Of a stretch of DNA of 64,000 bases, positions 43,701 to 52,464 are shown piece by piece (position 1 is the stretch's first letter; each line of letters begins with the position of its first letter). The position numbers and the translations under genes were made by a program. The notes under the pieces were generated by a model. That model did no database searches, had not been told where the DNA came from, and saw only the letters and a program-made list of their open reading frames with translations. Source of the DNA: Ruminococcaceae bacterium HV4-5-B5C. GTDB lineage: Bacteria; Bacillota; Clostridia; Oscillospirales; Acutalibacteraceae. The stretch covers positions 1 through 64,000 of the forward strand of contig FXYJ02000010.1 in assembly GCA_900184925.1 (NCBI GenBank). Reading direction: 5' to 3'.

Positions 43701-46700
43701 GACCGGAAAGACTTTTTCGACCTCGCCGTGGGCAACGTGCCGTTCGGCAGTTACAAGGTTTCCGACCGGGCCTACGACAAGCTCGGTTTTCCGATTCACG
43801 ATTATTTCTTTGCCAAAACGCTCGATCAGGTGCGTCCGGGCGGCGTGATCGCGTTCGTGACCAGTCGCTACACGATGGACAAACAATCGCCGGATGTGCG
43901 GCGATACATCGCCCAGCGCGCGGACTTACTCGGCGCGATCCGTCTGCCCAGCAACGCTTTCAAGGCCAACGCCGGGACAGAAGTCACCACCGACATCCTC
44001 TTTCTCCAGAAGCGCGACCGCCCCATCGTCATCGAGCCGGATTGGGTGTATCTCGGCCAAACCGAGAACGGCATCCCCGTCAACAGCTATTTTGCCGATC
44101 ATCCCGAAATGGTGCTGGGGACCGTCAAATGGGACGACAGCATGTATGGCGACAAGGCAGAAACGACATGCGAACCGTTTCCCGACGCCGATCTTTCCCA
44201 GCAGCTCCATGAGGCGGTTTCCCATATTCAGGGGCAGATTGCCGAAACGGAGCTGCCGGATCTCGGTGAGAACGAGGAAATCGATGATTCCATCCCGGCT
44301 AACCCTGATGTAAAAAACTATTCCTATACCATTGTGGACGGAAAGGTGTACTACCGGGAGAATTCCCGTATGGTGCGGCCGGAGCTAAACGAGACGGCCA
44401 AAGCCCGCGTCATGGGCATGGTGGAGCTGCGGGACTGTGTGCAGAAGCTCATCAACCAGCAGCTCGACGAATACGCTTCCGACGCGGAAATCAAAAACAC
44501 ACAAGCGGAATTGAACCGGCTTTATGACGCCTTTTCCGCGAAATACGGCCTCATCAACTCGCGGGGCAACAGCCTTGCGTTTGCGGAGGATTCCTCGTAT
44601 TATCTGCTCTGCTCACTGGAAGTCATCGACGAGGACGGCAAGTTGGAACGCAAGGCCGACATGTTTTCAAAGCGTACCATCCGACAGCGGAAAATTGTCA
44701 CGTCCGTGGACACCGCGTCGGAAGCTCTCTCGCTCTCTATCGCGGAAAAGGCGCGGGTTGACATGGATTACATGGCTTCCCTCACCGGAAAAACGCCGGA
44801 GGCGCTGGCCGATGAGCTGCGTGGCGTCATCTTCCGCGATTTGGGCGAACAGGACCCGGCAAGCGTTCCGAAAGCCTTTTACAAACTTGACAGCATCCCG
44901 TTCGTGACCACCGACGAGTACCTCTCCGGCAACGTGCGCCGCAAGCTGCGGCTTGCCAAGGCTCTCGCGGAAATGAGGCCCGATCTCGCGGAGAAAATTG
45001 CCCCCAACATAGAGGCGCTGGAAGCCGCGCAACCGAAGGATCTGGACGCCTCGGAAATCGAGGTGCGCCTTGGCGCGACGTGGATCGACAAGGGGTACAT
45101 CCAGCAGTTCATGGAGGAACTCTTGAACCCACCGTCCGGTGTGCGCGACGGCATCCGGGTGAACTATTCTTCCTTTACGGCGGAATGGTCTGTTTCCAAT
45201 AAAAACAGCGTCGGCTACAACAACGTAGCGGCGTATGTCACCTACGGCACCGACCGGGCCAACGCCTACCGGATTCTGGAGGATTCGCTGAACCTCCGGG
45301 ATACGCGGATCTACGATACCGTGACCGACCCGGATGGCAAGGAGCGCCGCGTCCTCAACTCTAAAGAGACGACCCTCGCCCAGCAGAAGCAACAGGCCAT
45401 CAAGGACGCTTTCCATGACTGGATCTGGAAAGACCCGGAACAACGCCGGACGCTGACAAAAAAATACAACAAGCTGTTCAATTCCAGCCGCCCGCGTGAA
45501 TACGACGGGCGGCATCTTGTATTTCCCGGCATGAATCCCGAAATCAAGTTGCGGGAACATCAGCTCAACGCCGTGGCGCACCAGCTTTACGGCGGAAATA
45601 CCTTGCTGGCACACGTCGTTGGCGCGGGCAAAACCTATGAGATGATCGCCGCTGCAATGGAGGGCAAGCGGCTGGGACTGTGTCAAAAATCCCTGTTCGC
45701 CGTCCCGAACCATCTGACGGAGCAGTGGGCCTCCGAATTCCTGCGGCTGTACCCGTCGGCCAATATCCTTGTCACCACCAAGAAAGATTTTGAGAAGCGC
45801 AATCGCAAAAAGTTCTGCGCCCGGATCGCCACCGGCGACTATGACGCGATCATCATAGGACACTCGCAGTTTGAGAAAATCCCCATCTCTCTGGAACGAC
45901 AGAAACGGCTGATTCAGGAGCAGATTTGGGAAATTGAAAACGGGCTGGAAGAACTCAAGGGCAGCGGCGCGGAGCAGTTCACCATCAAGCAGTTGGAGCG
46001 CACGAAAAAGGGGCTTGAGGCCCGGTTGAAGCGGCTCAACGACAACTCCCGCAAGGATGATGTCGTCACCTTTGAACAGCTCGGCGTGGACCGCTTGTTC
46101 GTGGACGAAGCTCACAACTACAAAAATCTGTTTCTCTACACCAAGATGCGCAATGTGGCGGGCCTTTCCACAACCGACGCGCAGAAATCCAGCGATATGT
46201 TCCTGAAATGCCGGTATCTCGACGAAATTACACACAGCCGGGGCGTCGTGTTTGCCACCGGGACGCCGGTCAGCAATTCAATGACCGAGCTTTACACGAT
46301 GATGCGCTACCTCCAGTACGAAACTCTGAAAGAACGGAACCTCGTCCATTTTGATTGCTGGGCCAGCACGTTCGGGGAAACCGTAACGGCCATCGAGTTG
46401 GCCCCGGAGGGAACAGGCTACCGGGCGCGGACGCGCTTTGCCCGGTTCTATAACCTGCCGGAGCTGATGCTGCTGTTCAAGGAAGCGGCGGACATCAAGA
46501 CCGCCGACCAACTCAACCTTCCCACGCCGACGCCGGTATACCACAACGAAGTCGCGCAGCCCTCGGAGCTTCAGAAGGAGATGGTGAAAAAACTCTCAGA
46601 GCGCGCCGCCGCCGTTCATTCCGGTGTTGTCGATCCACATATAGACAACATGCTTCGGATCACCTCGGACGGGCGCAAACTCGGCCTCGATCAGCGCGTC

Positions 46701-48170
46701 ATCAACCCCATGCTCCCCGATAATCCCGGCAGTAAGGTCAACATGTGCGTCCATAACGTCTTTCGCTTCTGGCATGACGGGCAGGACAAAAAGCTGACAC
46801 AGCTTGTTTTCTGCGACATTTCCACTCCCAAGAGCCGCGCCGCCGCCAAGGAGGACCGGGCGGTCCGGGCCGGTGGAAAGCTCACGGGCGGCACAGAGTT
46901 TCACTCTTTACAGAACGCCACACCGGAGGCCGACGCGCCGGAAACGTTCAGCGTTTACTCGGACATCCGCGACAAGCTCATCACGCGGGGCGTCCCTGCC
47001 AGTGAGATTGCGTTTATCCATGACGCCGATACCGAAGTGAAGAAAAAGGAGCTGTTCGCAAAGGTGCGCGCTGGGCAGGTGCGAGTCCTGATGGGTAGCA
47101 CAGCCAAGATGGGGGCTGGGATGAACGTGCAGGACCTCCTGATCGCCTCCCACGACCTGGACTGCCCGTGGCGTCCCGGCGATCTGGAACAGCGGTCCGG
47201 GCGTATCATCCGGCAGTACAATACCAACCCCGAAGGGCATATTTTCCGTTACGTCACCGAAGGGACATTCGATTCGTACCTATGGCAAACTGTGGAAAAT
47301 AAGCAGAAATTTATTTCGCAGATCATGACCAGCAAAAGCCCTGTCCGCTCCTGTGAGGACATCGACGAAACGGCACTCTCCTACGCAGAAATCAAGGCCC
47401 TGTGCGCCGGGGACGAGCGGATCAAGGAAAAGATGGACCTCGACATGGACGTGGCCAAGCTGAAACTGATGAAAGCCAATCATCAGAGCCAGCAATTCCG
47501 GTTGGAAGATAACCTGCTCAAATATTTTCCGGAGGAAATCGAACGGAATAAAGGATTTATCAAAGGGCTGGAAACGGATATGGCGACGCTGGAAGCGCAC
47601 CCGCATCCCAAGGACGGTTTTTCCGGAATGGTGGTGCGGGGCGATTCCCTCACGGATAAAGATAACGCCGGTGCCGCCATTCTGGAAGCCTGCAAGGAAG
47701 TCAAGAGTCTGGAACCGATGGAAATCGGCAGTTACCGGGGCTTTACCATGTCGCTGTCTGTGGTGGGGTTCGGACAGGATTTTATCCTGACGCTCAAAGG
47801 GCAGATGACCCACCGCGTCACACTGGGCAAGGACGCGCGGGGCAATCTTATCCGCATTGACAACGCGCTTTCCGATATGCCTAAGCGGTTGCAGGATGTT
47901 CACGCCCAGCTTGATAATCTCCATTCGCAGATAGCGGCGGCAAAGGCAGAGATCGGCAAACCGTTCCCGCAGGAAGCGGAGCTTACGCAAAAAAGCGCCC
48001 GCCTCGCGGAGCTGAATGCGCTGCTGGACATTGACAGCCGCGCCTCCACCCAACGACAGGCGTCGGAGGTCCTAGAGGAAAGTGAAAGGCCCTCCGTGCT
48101 GGAGAGTCTGAAAACGCCCTGCGTCTGCGGGACGGGTAAAAAATTGAACCATGAGTTGGAGGCAAGATAA
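40785..48170 (+). CDS. Giant fused DNA methylase and SNF2-type helicase of the ICE
   Basis: A 2461-residue protein. The N-terminus (1-100) has a motif similar to ArdC (YPYHEQLMIYAQRPDATACAGY). Residues about 260-375 are a low-complexity linker that also encodes tnpV in another frame. An N6-adenine-type methyltransferase domain spans about 810-1080: LEPACGVGNFF near 920 and NVPFG near 982 in place of the usual NPPF. An SF2 helicase follows: Walker A GAGKTYEMIAAAM near 1615, FVDEAHNYKN near 1772, ATGTPVSN near 1824, and QRSGRIIRQYN near 2135. Such proteins are widespread in clostridial ICEs and probably act on incoming or host DNA, perhaps against restriction, but the role is untested. Confidence 0.93.
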   Translation: MPTKLQACEQIAEKTATQITASHESWTDFLKTAARLYKYPYHEQLMIYAQRPDATACAGYELWNEKMRRYVRRGSKGIALIDASGDRPRIRYVFDVSDTGSRDDSRRPFLWQYRPEHEDAVTAALEQEYEVSGVKGLADQLEQIAGQLANEYWEDHQYDILHIVDDSFLEEYDEFNIGAQFRSAATVSITYAVLSRCGLEPDDHFEHEDFLSIFDFNTPSTVAALGTAVSEGSQQVLRQIEVTIKNYEREHLAERSATHEEQPDLQPERGLPDSRPDDHGADGEHRQIREDAEEFPERAPSGAVQQPAAVGEAVPAPVGDRADGDSAAGAHDAGADEIGGRDGKPESVRPDALGGSHERPESAGRGNDSDGAYLQLSFFPSEQEQIQRINEAESEKPSAFSMPAPQKPEKRNVVQADIDAALQEWNGDIKSKHAVAEYMREHARDKNTAAFLRAEYGDDLPAFSVTVGRTSTDLPWPKVQRRIAQLIREDRFYTQEEQAAPPDLSGQPITRTGDTIENGITFHNVVLTISGEQREDTQRAIPENAAPPYKVGDTVFLDDKPFEITEIRDYDIQLRDPALAYPIFRAESRENFENLLRRDSRNGPITEFLAADLEHTDADLREALTSGLLEQRDKENIAGYFRENEGNTRVAQRLSETYAGTSDTMELATGETADFFATTTGFEVDIHDKYNSRRSARWEEIAPILRALYQREQDGFSHEPVLREPANLDGKPSYEVGDHAVLDYGGQELSGTVGYVGEKDVRIDTGPYSWSHEVVSRDAFENGIRQDERNAALFTPEQLAAENFRITDDHLGEGGAKTKYGYNIAAIRTLKTIEAEGRTATPEEQETLSRYVGWGGIPQAFDPDNAAWSKEYAELVGALTAEEYKMARASTLNAHYTSPTVIKAIYEAVKNLGFQTGNILEPACGVGNFFGLLPESMAASRLYGVELDSITGRIAKQLYPNANITVAGFETTDRKDFFDLAVGNVPFGSYKVSDRAYDKLGFPIHDYFFAKTLDQVRPGGVIAFVTSRYTMDKQSPDVRRYIAQRADLLGAIRLPSNAFKANAGTEVTTDILFLQKRDRPIVIEPDWVYLGQTENGIPVNSYFADHPEMVLGTVKWDDSMYGDKAETTCEPFPDADLSQQLHEAVSHIQGQIAETELPDLGENEEIDDSIPANPDVKNYSYTIVDGKVYYRENSRMVRPELNETAKARVMGMVELRDCVQKLINQQLDEYASDAEIKNTQAELNRLYDAFSAKYGLINSRGNSLAFAEDSSYYLLCSLEVIDEDGKLERKADMFSKRTIRQRKIVTSVDTASEALSLSIAEKARVDMDYMASLTGKTPEALADELRGVIFRDLGEQDPASVPKAFYKLDSIPFVTTDEYLSGNVRRKLRLAKALAEMRPDLAEKIAPNIEALEAAQPKDLDASEIEVRLGATWIDKGYIQQFMEELLNPPSGVRDGIRVNYSSFTAEWSVSNKNSVGYNNVAAYVTYGTDRANAYRILEDSLNLRDTRIYDTVTDPDGKERRVLNSKETTLAQQKQQAIKDAFHDWIWKDPEQRRTLTKKYNKLFNSSRPREYDGRHLVFPGMNPEIKLREHQLNAVAHQLYGGNTLLAHVVGAGKTYEMIAAAMEGKRLGLCQKSLFAVPNHLTEQWASEFLRLYPSANILVTTKKDFEKRNRKKFCARIATGDYDAIIIGHSQFEKIPISLERQKRLIQEQIWEIENGLEELKGSGAEQFTIKQLERTKKGLEARLKRLNDNSRKDDVVTFEQLGVDRLFVDEAHNYKNLFLYTKMRNVAGLSTTDAQKSSDMFLKCRYLDEITHSRGVVFATGTPVSNSMTELYTMMRYLQYETLKERNLVHFDCWASTFGETVTAIELAPEGTGYRARTRFARFYNLPELMLLFKEAADIKTADQLNLPTPTPVYHNEVAQPSELQKEMVKKLSERAAAVHSGVVDPHIDNMLRITSDGRKLGLDQRVINPMLPDNPGSKVNMCVHNVFRFWHDGQDKKLTQLVFCDISTPKSRAAAKEDRAVRAGGKLTGGTEFHSLQNATPEADAPETFSVYSDIRDKLITRGVPASEIAFIHDADTEVKKKELFAKVRAGQVRVLMGSTAKMGAGMNVQDLLIASHDLDCPWRPGDLEQRSGRIIRQYNTNPEGHIFRYVTEGTFDSYLWQTVENKQKFISQIMTSKSPVRSCEDIDETALSYAEIKALCAGDERIKEKMDLDMDVAKLKLMKANHQSQQFRLEDNLLKYFPEEIERNKGFIKGLETDMATLEAHPHPKDGFSGMVVRGDSLTDKDNAGAAILEACKEVKSLEPMEIGSYRGFTMSLSVVGFGQDFILTLKGQMTHRVTLGKDARGNLIRIDNALSDMPKRLQDVHAQLDNLHSQIAAAKAEIGKPFPQEAELTQKSARLAELNALLDIDSRASTQRQASEVLEESERPSVLESLKTPCVCGTGKKLNHELEAR
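41560..41913 (+). CDS. tnpV: TnpV-like protein nested inside the helicase gene (+1 frame)
   Basis: A 117-residue protein encoded wholly within the giant gene, shifted by one base. AAAGGAG lies eight bases before its ATG. The sequence has the TnpV pattern: YSRNGDYLIPDLTI, KYGRMRKNFLKEHRP, LLSEKLYPHLLEIERTATARL and DPMRWVGLMNDLKAQAEE, ending ELIYS. In the main frame the same DNA gives a low-complexity linker, so selection appears to act on the nested frame. TnpV occurs in Tn4451-type elements; its function is unknown. Dual coding is well supported here by RBS and family resemblance. Confidence 0.8.
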   Translation: MKNNLTYSRNGDYLIPDLTITEQTESIGKYGRMRKNFLKEHRPVLYSNLLLSEKLYPHLLEIERTATARLERMMPELMKSAGVTESLKASDPMRWVGLMNDLKAQAEETILTELIYS

Positions 48171-48937
48171 TGATGAATCAGATAGCATTATACAAATATC
48201 CCGGCATTTATGCGCGAGAACACGATGAACTGGAGCAATACCGCGTGTCACACAAGGCAAACGTGGCCTGCAAGGACGCAATTGAAACGGCTATCCGGGA
48301 CAATTACCGCGATAACTGCCTCGGAAAAGAGGCAGTTAAACAGGTTGCCAATCAGTTTGGCTATGAGCGTATGTTTTATGTGCTGGCCAATACGGTGCAG
48401 CGAAAGGATTTCGACGGGCGTATTTCCCGTGACAACAAGGATTGGGCGAAAACCATTCCCGTCTTTGAAGATAAGGATTATTTCGGGGATGACCGGCGTT
48501 CCTCGTTTGAGGTGGATTCGTGTAACCCCGGCCTTACGGATATTTTTATCAATCAGGCGCGGCGAGATTATCTGCTCACCCAGCCCCTGGCCAAAGAGGA
48601 CATCCAAGCGGAGGCCGCGCGTCTGCTCCGGCGTCTGCAATCCGAGCGTGAGCCGAACAGTCCAAGCGGTACACATTTCATGGCGCAGATTTCGCCGGAT
48701 TTTTTGATCCGTGCTTCCACCAAGGACCACGACCGGCTGTTCGCGCTGCTGCCGTTCAAGTCACTGACATTCTCCACACTCAAGGACCGGAAAGGGATTT
48801 TCGCGTTCATCCAGAAGGATGAAAACCGCGACCAACCGCTTCGCCAGCGCAAGCCGTCCGTCCGAAAAAAGCTGCAAAAAACACAGGCCGAACCAAAGTC
48901 ATCTGCCTCATCCAAGGGCAAAGAAATGGAGCTGTGA
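48170..48937 (+). CDS. DUF3849-family ICE protein
   Basis: A 255-residue protein. The conserved N-terminus is ALYKYPGIYAREHDELEQYR, SHKANVACKDAIETAI, NRFG-like VANQFGYERMFYVLANTVQ and NDNKDWA-like RDNKDWAKTIPV, matching DUF3849. Residues about 115-190 are a second conserved helical region (SCNPGLTDIFINQARRDYLL). The tail is basic. It starts where the helicase gene stops (TAATG), with GGAGG upstream. A DNA-processing accessory role is guessed from context only. Confidence 0.8.
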   Translation: MMNQIALYKYPGIYAREHDELEQYRVSHKANVACKDAIETAIRDNYRDNCLGKEAVKQVANQFGYERMFYVLANTVQRKDFDGRISRDNKDWAKTIPVFEDKDYFGDDRRSSFEVDSCNPGLTDIFINQARRDYLLTQPLAKEDIQAEAARLLRRLQSEREPNSPSGTHFMAQISPDFLIRASTKDHDRLFALLPFKSLTFSTLKDRKGIFAFIQKDENRDQPLRQRKPSVRKKLQKTQAEPKSSASSKGKEMEL

Positions 48938-48938
48938 C

Positions 48939-49277
48939 ATGGCGAATCGCAACCGGCAAATCCAGCTCAAGTTTCGCGTTACCCCGCAGGAGCGCGAAAT
49001 GATCAAACAGAAAATGGCACAGCTCGACACGAAAAATATGGCGGCGTATCTTCGTAAAATCTCCATCGACGGCTGTATCATCAGGCTGGAGTTGCCGGAG
49101 CTGAAGGAGATGGTTTCCCTCCTGCGCCGGTCCAGCAACAATCTGAACCAGCTTACCAAGCGGGTGCATGAAACAGGGCGCGTTTACGACGCAGATTTGG
49201 AGGATATCGTCCAAAATCAGGAACGATTATGGAGGGCGGCTAACGATATTCTTTCCGTGCTTGCTAAATTAAAATAG
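48939..49277 (+). CDS. mobC: MobC-type relaxosome protein
   Basis: A 112-residue basic protein: RQIQLKFRVTPQEREMIKQK begins a ribbon-helix-helix fold, followed by YLRKISIDGCI, LLRRSSNNLNQLTKRVHETG and a helical tail. This is the MobC pattern. MobC binds oriT and helps the relaxase melt and nick DNA. It begins 1 bp after the preceding stop. The relaxase gene lies 1.6 kb downstream, separated by a CD1845-type gene and an AhpD/Lrp insertion. Confidence 0.9.
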   Translation: MANRNRQIQLKFRVTPQEREMIKQKMAQLDTKNMAAYLRKISIDGCIIRLELPELKEMVSLLRRSSNNLNQLTKRVHETGRVYDADLEDIVQNQERLWRAANDILSVLAKLK

Positions 49278-49296
49278 GGGCGTATGTCCCGAAATG

Positions 49297-49337
49297 TGGG
49301 GCGGTTTACGACGTGTAAGCCGCCCCATTATTTTTTT
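49297..49337 (+). terminator. Terminator after mobC
   Basis: TGGGGCGGTTTAC (49297-49309) and GTAAGCCGCCCCA (49315-49327) form a 13-bp stem with one G-T contact, followed by TTATTTTTTT. It lies 20 bp after the mobC stop codon. Confidence 0.85.
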
Positions 49338-49405
49338 GCCGCATCCTTGCAAAAAACAGCATGGGCGTTATAGTTATATTAGAAATTGTAAGGGAGGCCG
49401 ATTTT

Positions 49406-49696
49406 ATGAGGCTGATACTAAAAATATTCGTCGCTCCGGTCATTGTGGTTCTGACCATTTTCGTCTGGATCTGCTCCGGTCTGCTGTACTGCTCGGCGTG
49501 GGTGTTCGGCCTTGCGGGAACGGTCCTCGGCATCTTTGGTGTGCTGGCGCTGATTACCCATCAGGTTACAAACGGGATTATCCTGCTGGTGATGGCGTTT
49601 CTCGTCAGCCCGTTCGGAATCCCCATGGCGGCGGCGTGGCTGCTTGGCTTGCTGCAAAACGCAAATTATGCGCTTCGGGATTTTATCACAGGATAG
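49406..49696 (+). CDS. CD1845-type small membrane protein
   Basis: A 96-residue protein with three hydrophobic segments: FVAPVIVVLTIFVWICSGLL, VFGLAGTVLGIFGVLALI and GIILLVMAFLVSPFGIPMAA. The start MRLILKIFVAPV and the short tail ANYALRDFITG match the CD1845 family encoded near mobC in clostridial ICEs. GGGAGG lies eight bases upstream; the longer in-frame start at 49361 has none. It may be part of the channel or an entry-exclusion-like factor; unproven. Confidence 0.8.
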   Translation: MRLILKIFVAPVIVVLTIFVWICSGLLYCSAWVFGLAGTVLGIFGVLALITHQVTNGIILLVMAFLVSPFGIPMAAAWLLGLLQNANYALRDFITG

Positions 49697-49736
49697 AAAA
49701 AGGCGGCTTTGTAAAAGGCTGTACCGACACTTATAA

Positions 49737-49768
49737 AAAACCGCACACCTAATCAGATGTGCGGTTTT
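49737..49768. terminator. Bidirectional terminator between CD1845-type and ahpD genes
   Basis: AAAACCGCACA and TGTGCGGTTTT form an 11-bp perfect stem with a 10-nt loop. A and T runs on both sides let it serve the convergent genes. Confidence 0.8.
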
Positions 49769-49790
49769 CTGTTATTTTGATGTGGATAAA

Positions 49791-50207
49791 TTAGATCTGA
49801 CAGACCGGCCCCAGATTTAGCAAAGCGCCGAATCTCTGACAAGCTGTAATAAAGCAAATGAGCGCCAGAAGCTCCGAAATCTCGCTGTCTGTAAACACCT
49901 TTTTCAGCGCGCTGAATTCATCATCGCTGATATGCGTGGTTTTGCCGGACAGATCCGCCAGATGGACAGCCGTTTGTGTCCGTGAATCCATGATATCTTT
50001 TGATGGAGCACCCTTGGCCTTGCAGTATTCACAGCCGTTATTGAACGCCAGAGTGCGCCGAACCTCTTCTTTTAATTCCGAAGGAAATGTGTTGCTGGAA
50101 TAAATGTATTCCTCCAGAGAGTCCCATCTCTCCAGGATACCTTTGTTGTGTCCCAATAGCTGCTGAAACGGCGTGAACCCGTTCAGCGAAGAAGAAATCA
50201 GAGCCAT
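49791..50207 (-). CDS. AhpD-like carboxymuconolactone decarboxylase-family protein
   Basis: A 138-residue protein of the AhpD/CMD fold. The segment LKEEVRRTLAFNNGCEYCKAKG has the redox CxxC and nearby basic residues of alkylhydroperoxidases. ISDDEFSALKKVFTDSEISELLALI follows. It probably reduces peroxides or acts as a disulfide reductase. GGAGG lies nine bases before the start. It is divergent from an Lrp/AsnC regulator and on the opposite strand from the ICE backbone, so the pair is an inserted cassette. Confidence 0.87.
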   Translation of the reverse strand: MALISSSLNGFTPFQQLLGHNKGILERWDSLEEYIYSSNTFPSELKEEVRRTLAFNNGCEYCKAKGAPSKDIMDSRTQTAVHLADLSGKTTHISDDEFSALKKVFTDSEISELLALICFITACQRFGALLNLGPVCQI

Positions 50208-50345
50208 AATAAATGTTCCTCCTTATGATACGTTCCGTTGACAATATTATTATAGCAGGGATATAATAAAGACTGTATCTTATCCGATATTACATTTCAA
50301 TCACAGTATTGCGATTGATATATTATTTATAAAAGGACGTGTCAA

Positions 50346-50789
50346 ATGAAAATAGATGAAATTGACGTGCGGATTTTACGGGAGCTACAAGCGGATAGCC
50401 GAATCTCCATCCGGGAGCTATCCAAGCGGGTAAACCTTTCACCGCCGTCCGTGACCGAAAGAGTAAAAAGGCTGGAGGAACACCACATTATTGAGGGATA
50501 CACCATCCGCATCAACAAAAAAGGACTTGGCTTTGCCATTGACTGCATCATTGAAGTCACGATGAGAGACGGGCAATACGAAAAATTCAAGAGTTTTATC
50601 AAGGACTATCAGTACAGCGAATGGTGCTATCGGATCGCCGGGGCCGCGTGCTTTATCGTCAAATTATCGGTTCCCGCTTTGGAGGATATCGAACAGTTCA
50701 TCAATTCCGTTTCCTCCTATGCGCTGACGAAGACTTCCATTGTTTTTTCAGAAGTGGAAGTTCATACGAATATTGATAAATTCCTATAA
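50346..50789 (+). CDS. Lrp/AsnC-family transcriptional regulator
   Basis: A 147-residue protein. The N-terminal HTH is IDVRILRELQADSRISIREL and VNLSPPSVTERVKRLEEHHII. The C-terminal RAM domain (GFAIDCIIEVTMRDGQYEKF to EVEVHTNIDKFL) would bind an amino acid or other effector and drive oligomerisation. AAAGGACG lies upstream of the ATG. Divergence from the AhpD-like gene suggests it regulates that gene; no amino acid gene is present to suggest the effector. Confidence 0.92.
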   Translation: MKIDEIDVRILRELQADSRISIRELSKRVNLSPPSVTERVKRLEEHHIIEGYTIRINKKGLGFAIDCIIEVTMRDGQYEKFKSFIKDYQYSEWCYRIAGAACFIVKLSVPALEDIEQFINSVSSYALTKTSIVFSEVEVHTNIDKFL

Positions 50790-50830
50790 ACGGTTCTGAT
50801 CTATCTACACTGCGAACATCAACGGGATAT

Positions 50831-50862
50831 GAAACGAGACACCATCCGTGGTGCCTCGTTTC
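50831..50862 (+). repeat. Hairpin upstream of the relaxase gene (terminator or oriT candidate)
   Basis: GAAACGAGACACCA (50831-50844) and TGGTGCCTCGTTTC (50849-50862) form a 14-bp stem with one mismatch. TTCTTCC follows. It lies 40 bp before the relaxase start, so it could terminate lrp or be part of oriT. No nick-site consensus was recognised. Confidence 0.45.
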
Positions 50863-50902
50863 TTCCTATTATGCCGCAATTCTGTCGCAGGGAGGAATGT
50901 TC

Positions 50903-52309
50903 ATGGCAACGACGCGGCTGATGCCGCTGCATACCGGCAAAGGCCGGGATGTCGGCACGGCAATCAGCGATATTATTGATTACGCAGAAAACCCGGAGAA
51001 AACGGATTACGGCAGGCTTATCACCGGCTATGAATGCGATAGCCGGACAGCCGACGCCGAATTCCTTTTTTCCAAGCAGCAGTATGTCGCGTTCACCGGC
51101 AGGACGCGCGGTGCGGACGATGTGATCGCCTATCATCTCCGCCAGTCCTTTGTCCCCGGCGAAATCACACCGGAGGAAGCGAACCGGATCGGCTGTGAGC
51201 TTGCTAAACGGTTTACGAACGGAAACCACGCTTTCATTGTCTGCACCCATACCGACAAACACCACATTCATAATCATATCATCTGGAATTCCACGTCCCT
51301 TGACTGCACCCGAAAATTTCGAAACTTTTGGGGCAGCACCAGGGCCGTGCGGCTGCTCAACGATACACTGTGCATCGAGAACGGGTTATCTATCGTGGAA
51401 AATCCAAAGCGGCACGGCAAAAGCTATAACAAGTGGCTGGGCGATCAGGCAAAGCCCTCAAGCCGGGAGCTTTTGCGTGTGGCAATAGACGCAGCTTTAG
51501 CTCAAAAGCCAGTCGATTTTAACGCGCTCCTGAAGCTCTTGCTGGACGCCGGATATGAAATCAAATTGGGAAAAATCATCGCCCTGCGCGGTGAAAATCA
51601 GAAGCGATTTATCCGGCTGGATACGCTGGGCAGTGGCTACAGTGAATCGGAGCTTCGGGATGTCATTTCCGGCGAAAAGACGCACAAACCGCGCGAAAAA
51701 ATCCTTCAGCCCGTACCGGATAAAAAAATTAGTCTGCTGGTGGATATTCAGGCCAAGCTCCGCGCCGGAAAAGGCGTCAGTTACGAACGTTGGGCCAAGG
51801 TGTTCAACCTCAAGCAGATGGCACAGACAGTGAACTATCTGACCGAGCACAGCCTGCTGGAGTACGGAGCGCTGGCTGAAAAGACGTCGGAGGCAACCGC
51901 CCGTTACAACAAGCTTTCCGCACAGATCAAGGCGGCTGAAAAGCGGCTGGCCGAGATCGCCGTTTTGAAAACGCAGATTGTCAATTACGCCAAAACCCGC
52001 GACACCTACGTTGCCTACCGCAAGGCGGGGTATTCAAAAAAATTTCTTGCGGAGCATGAGAGCGACATCCTTTTACATAAGGCGGCGAAAAAAGCATTTG
52101 ATGAGTTGGGCGTGAAAAAGCTCCCCACCGTAAAGAGCTTACAGACCGAATATGCGGCGCTACTGGCAGAGAAAAAAGTGGCTTACTTCGACTATCGCGA
52201 GGCCCGCGACGGGATGAAAGAGCTGTTAACCGTCAAGGCCAATGTGGACCGTCTGCTTGGCACCGACAGACTCGATGCGGAGAAAGAAAAAGTGCATGAG
52301 CAGCGTTGA
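50903..52309 (+). CDS. Conjugative relaxase, HxH (VirD2/MobA-like) type
   Basis: A 468-residue relaxase. The N-terminal nuclease domain includes a candidate tyrosine region (DIIDYAENPEKTDYGRLITG), QQYVAFTGRTRGADDVIAYH, and the metal-binding HxxHIHNHI motif (about residues 118-126) in THTDKHHIHNHIIWNS. The C-terminal half is basic and helical, with a long coiled-coil part (LSAQIKAAEKRLAEIAVLKT). It should nick one strand at oriT, stay bound to the 5' end and be exported through the VirD4/VirB4 system. GGAGG lies seven bases before the start at 50903. Confidence 0.93.
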   Translation: MATTRLMPLHTGKGRDVGTAISDIIDYAENPEKTDYGRLITGYECDSRTADAEFLFSKQQYVAFTGRTRGADDVIAYHLRQSFVPGEITPEEANRIGCELAKRFTNGNHAFIVCTHTDKHHIHNHIIWNSTSLDCTRKFRNFWGSTRAVRLLNDTLCIENGLSIVENPKRHGKSYNKWLGDQAKPSSRELLRVAIDAALAQKPVDFNALLKLLLDAGYEIKLGKIIALRGENQKRFIRLDTLGSGYSESELRDVISGEKTHKPREKILQPVPDKKISLLVDIQAKLRAGKGVSYERWAKVFNLKQMAQTVNYLTEHSLLEYGALAEKTSEATARYNKLSAQIKAAEKRLAEIAVLKTQIVNYAKTRDTYVAYRKAGYSKKFLAEHESDILLHKAAKKAFDELGVKKLPTVKSLQTEYAALLAEKKVAYFDYREARDGMKELLTVKANVDRLLGTDRLDAEKEKVHEQR

Positions 52310-52464
52310 GATGTGCATATAGTATACACGCAGATAAGCACCTATTGTTTATTCTCACCTGGCCTAACTTTTCCGCCAACAAAATTTTACAAACACTGCA
52401 CGCTTTGTTTACTGGCCGCTGACAAATCATGAATCTATCATTGTTTCAAATATTAGCGTTACAA

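Noticed and set aside
41910..46235. Minus-strand frames of 434 and 522 codons opposite the methylase/helicase gene
   Set aside because: The plus strand carries complete methylase and SF2 motifs here; the antisense frames have no recognisable domain and no start signal.
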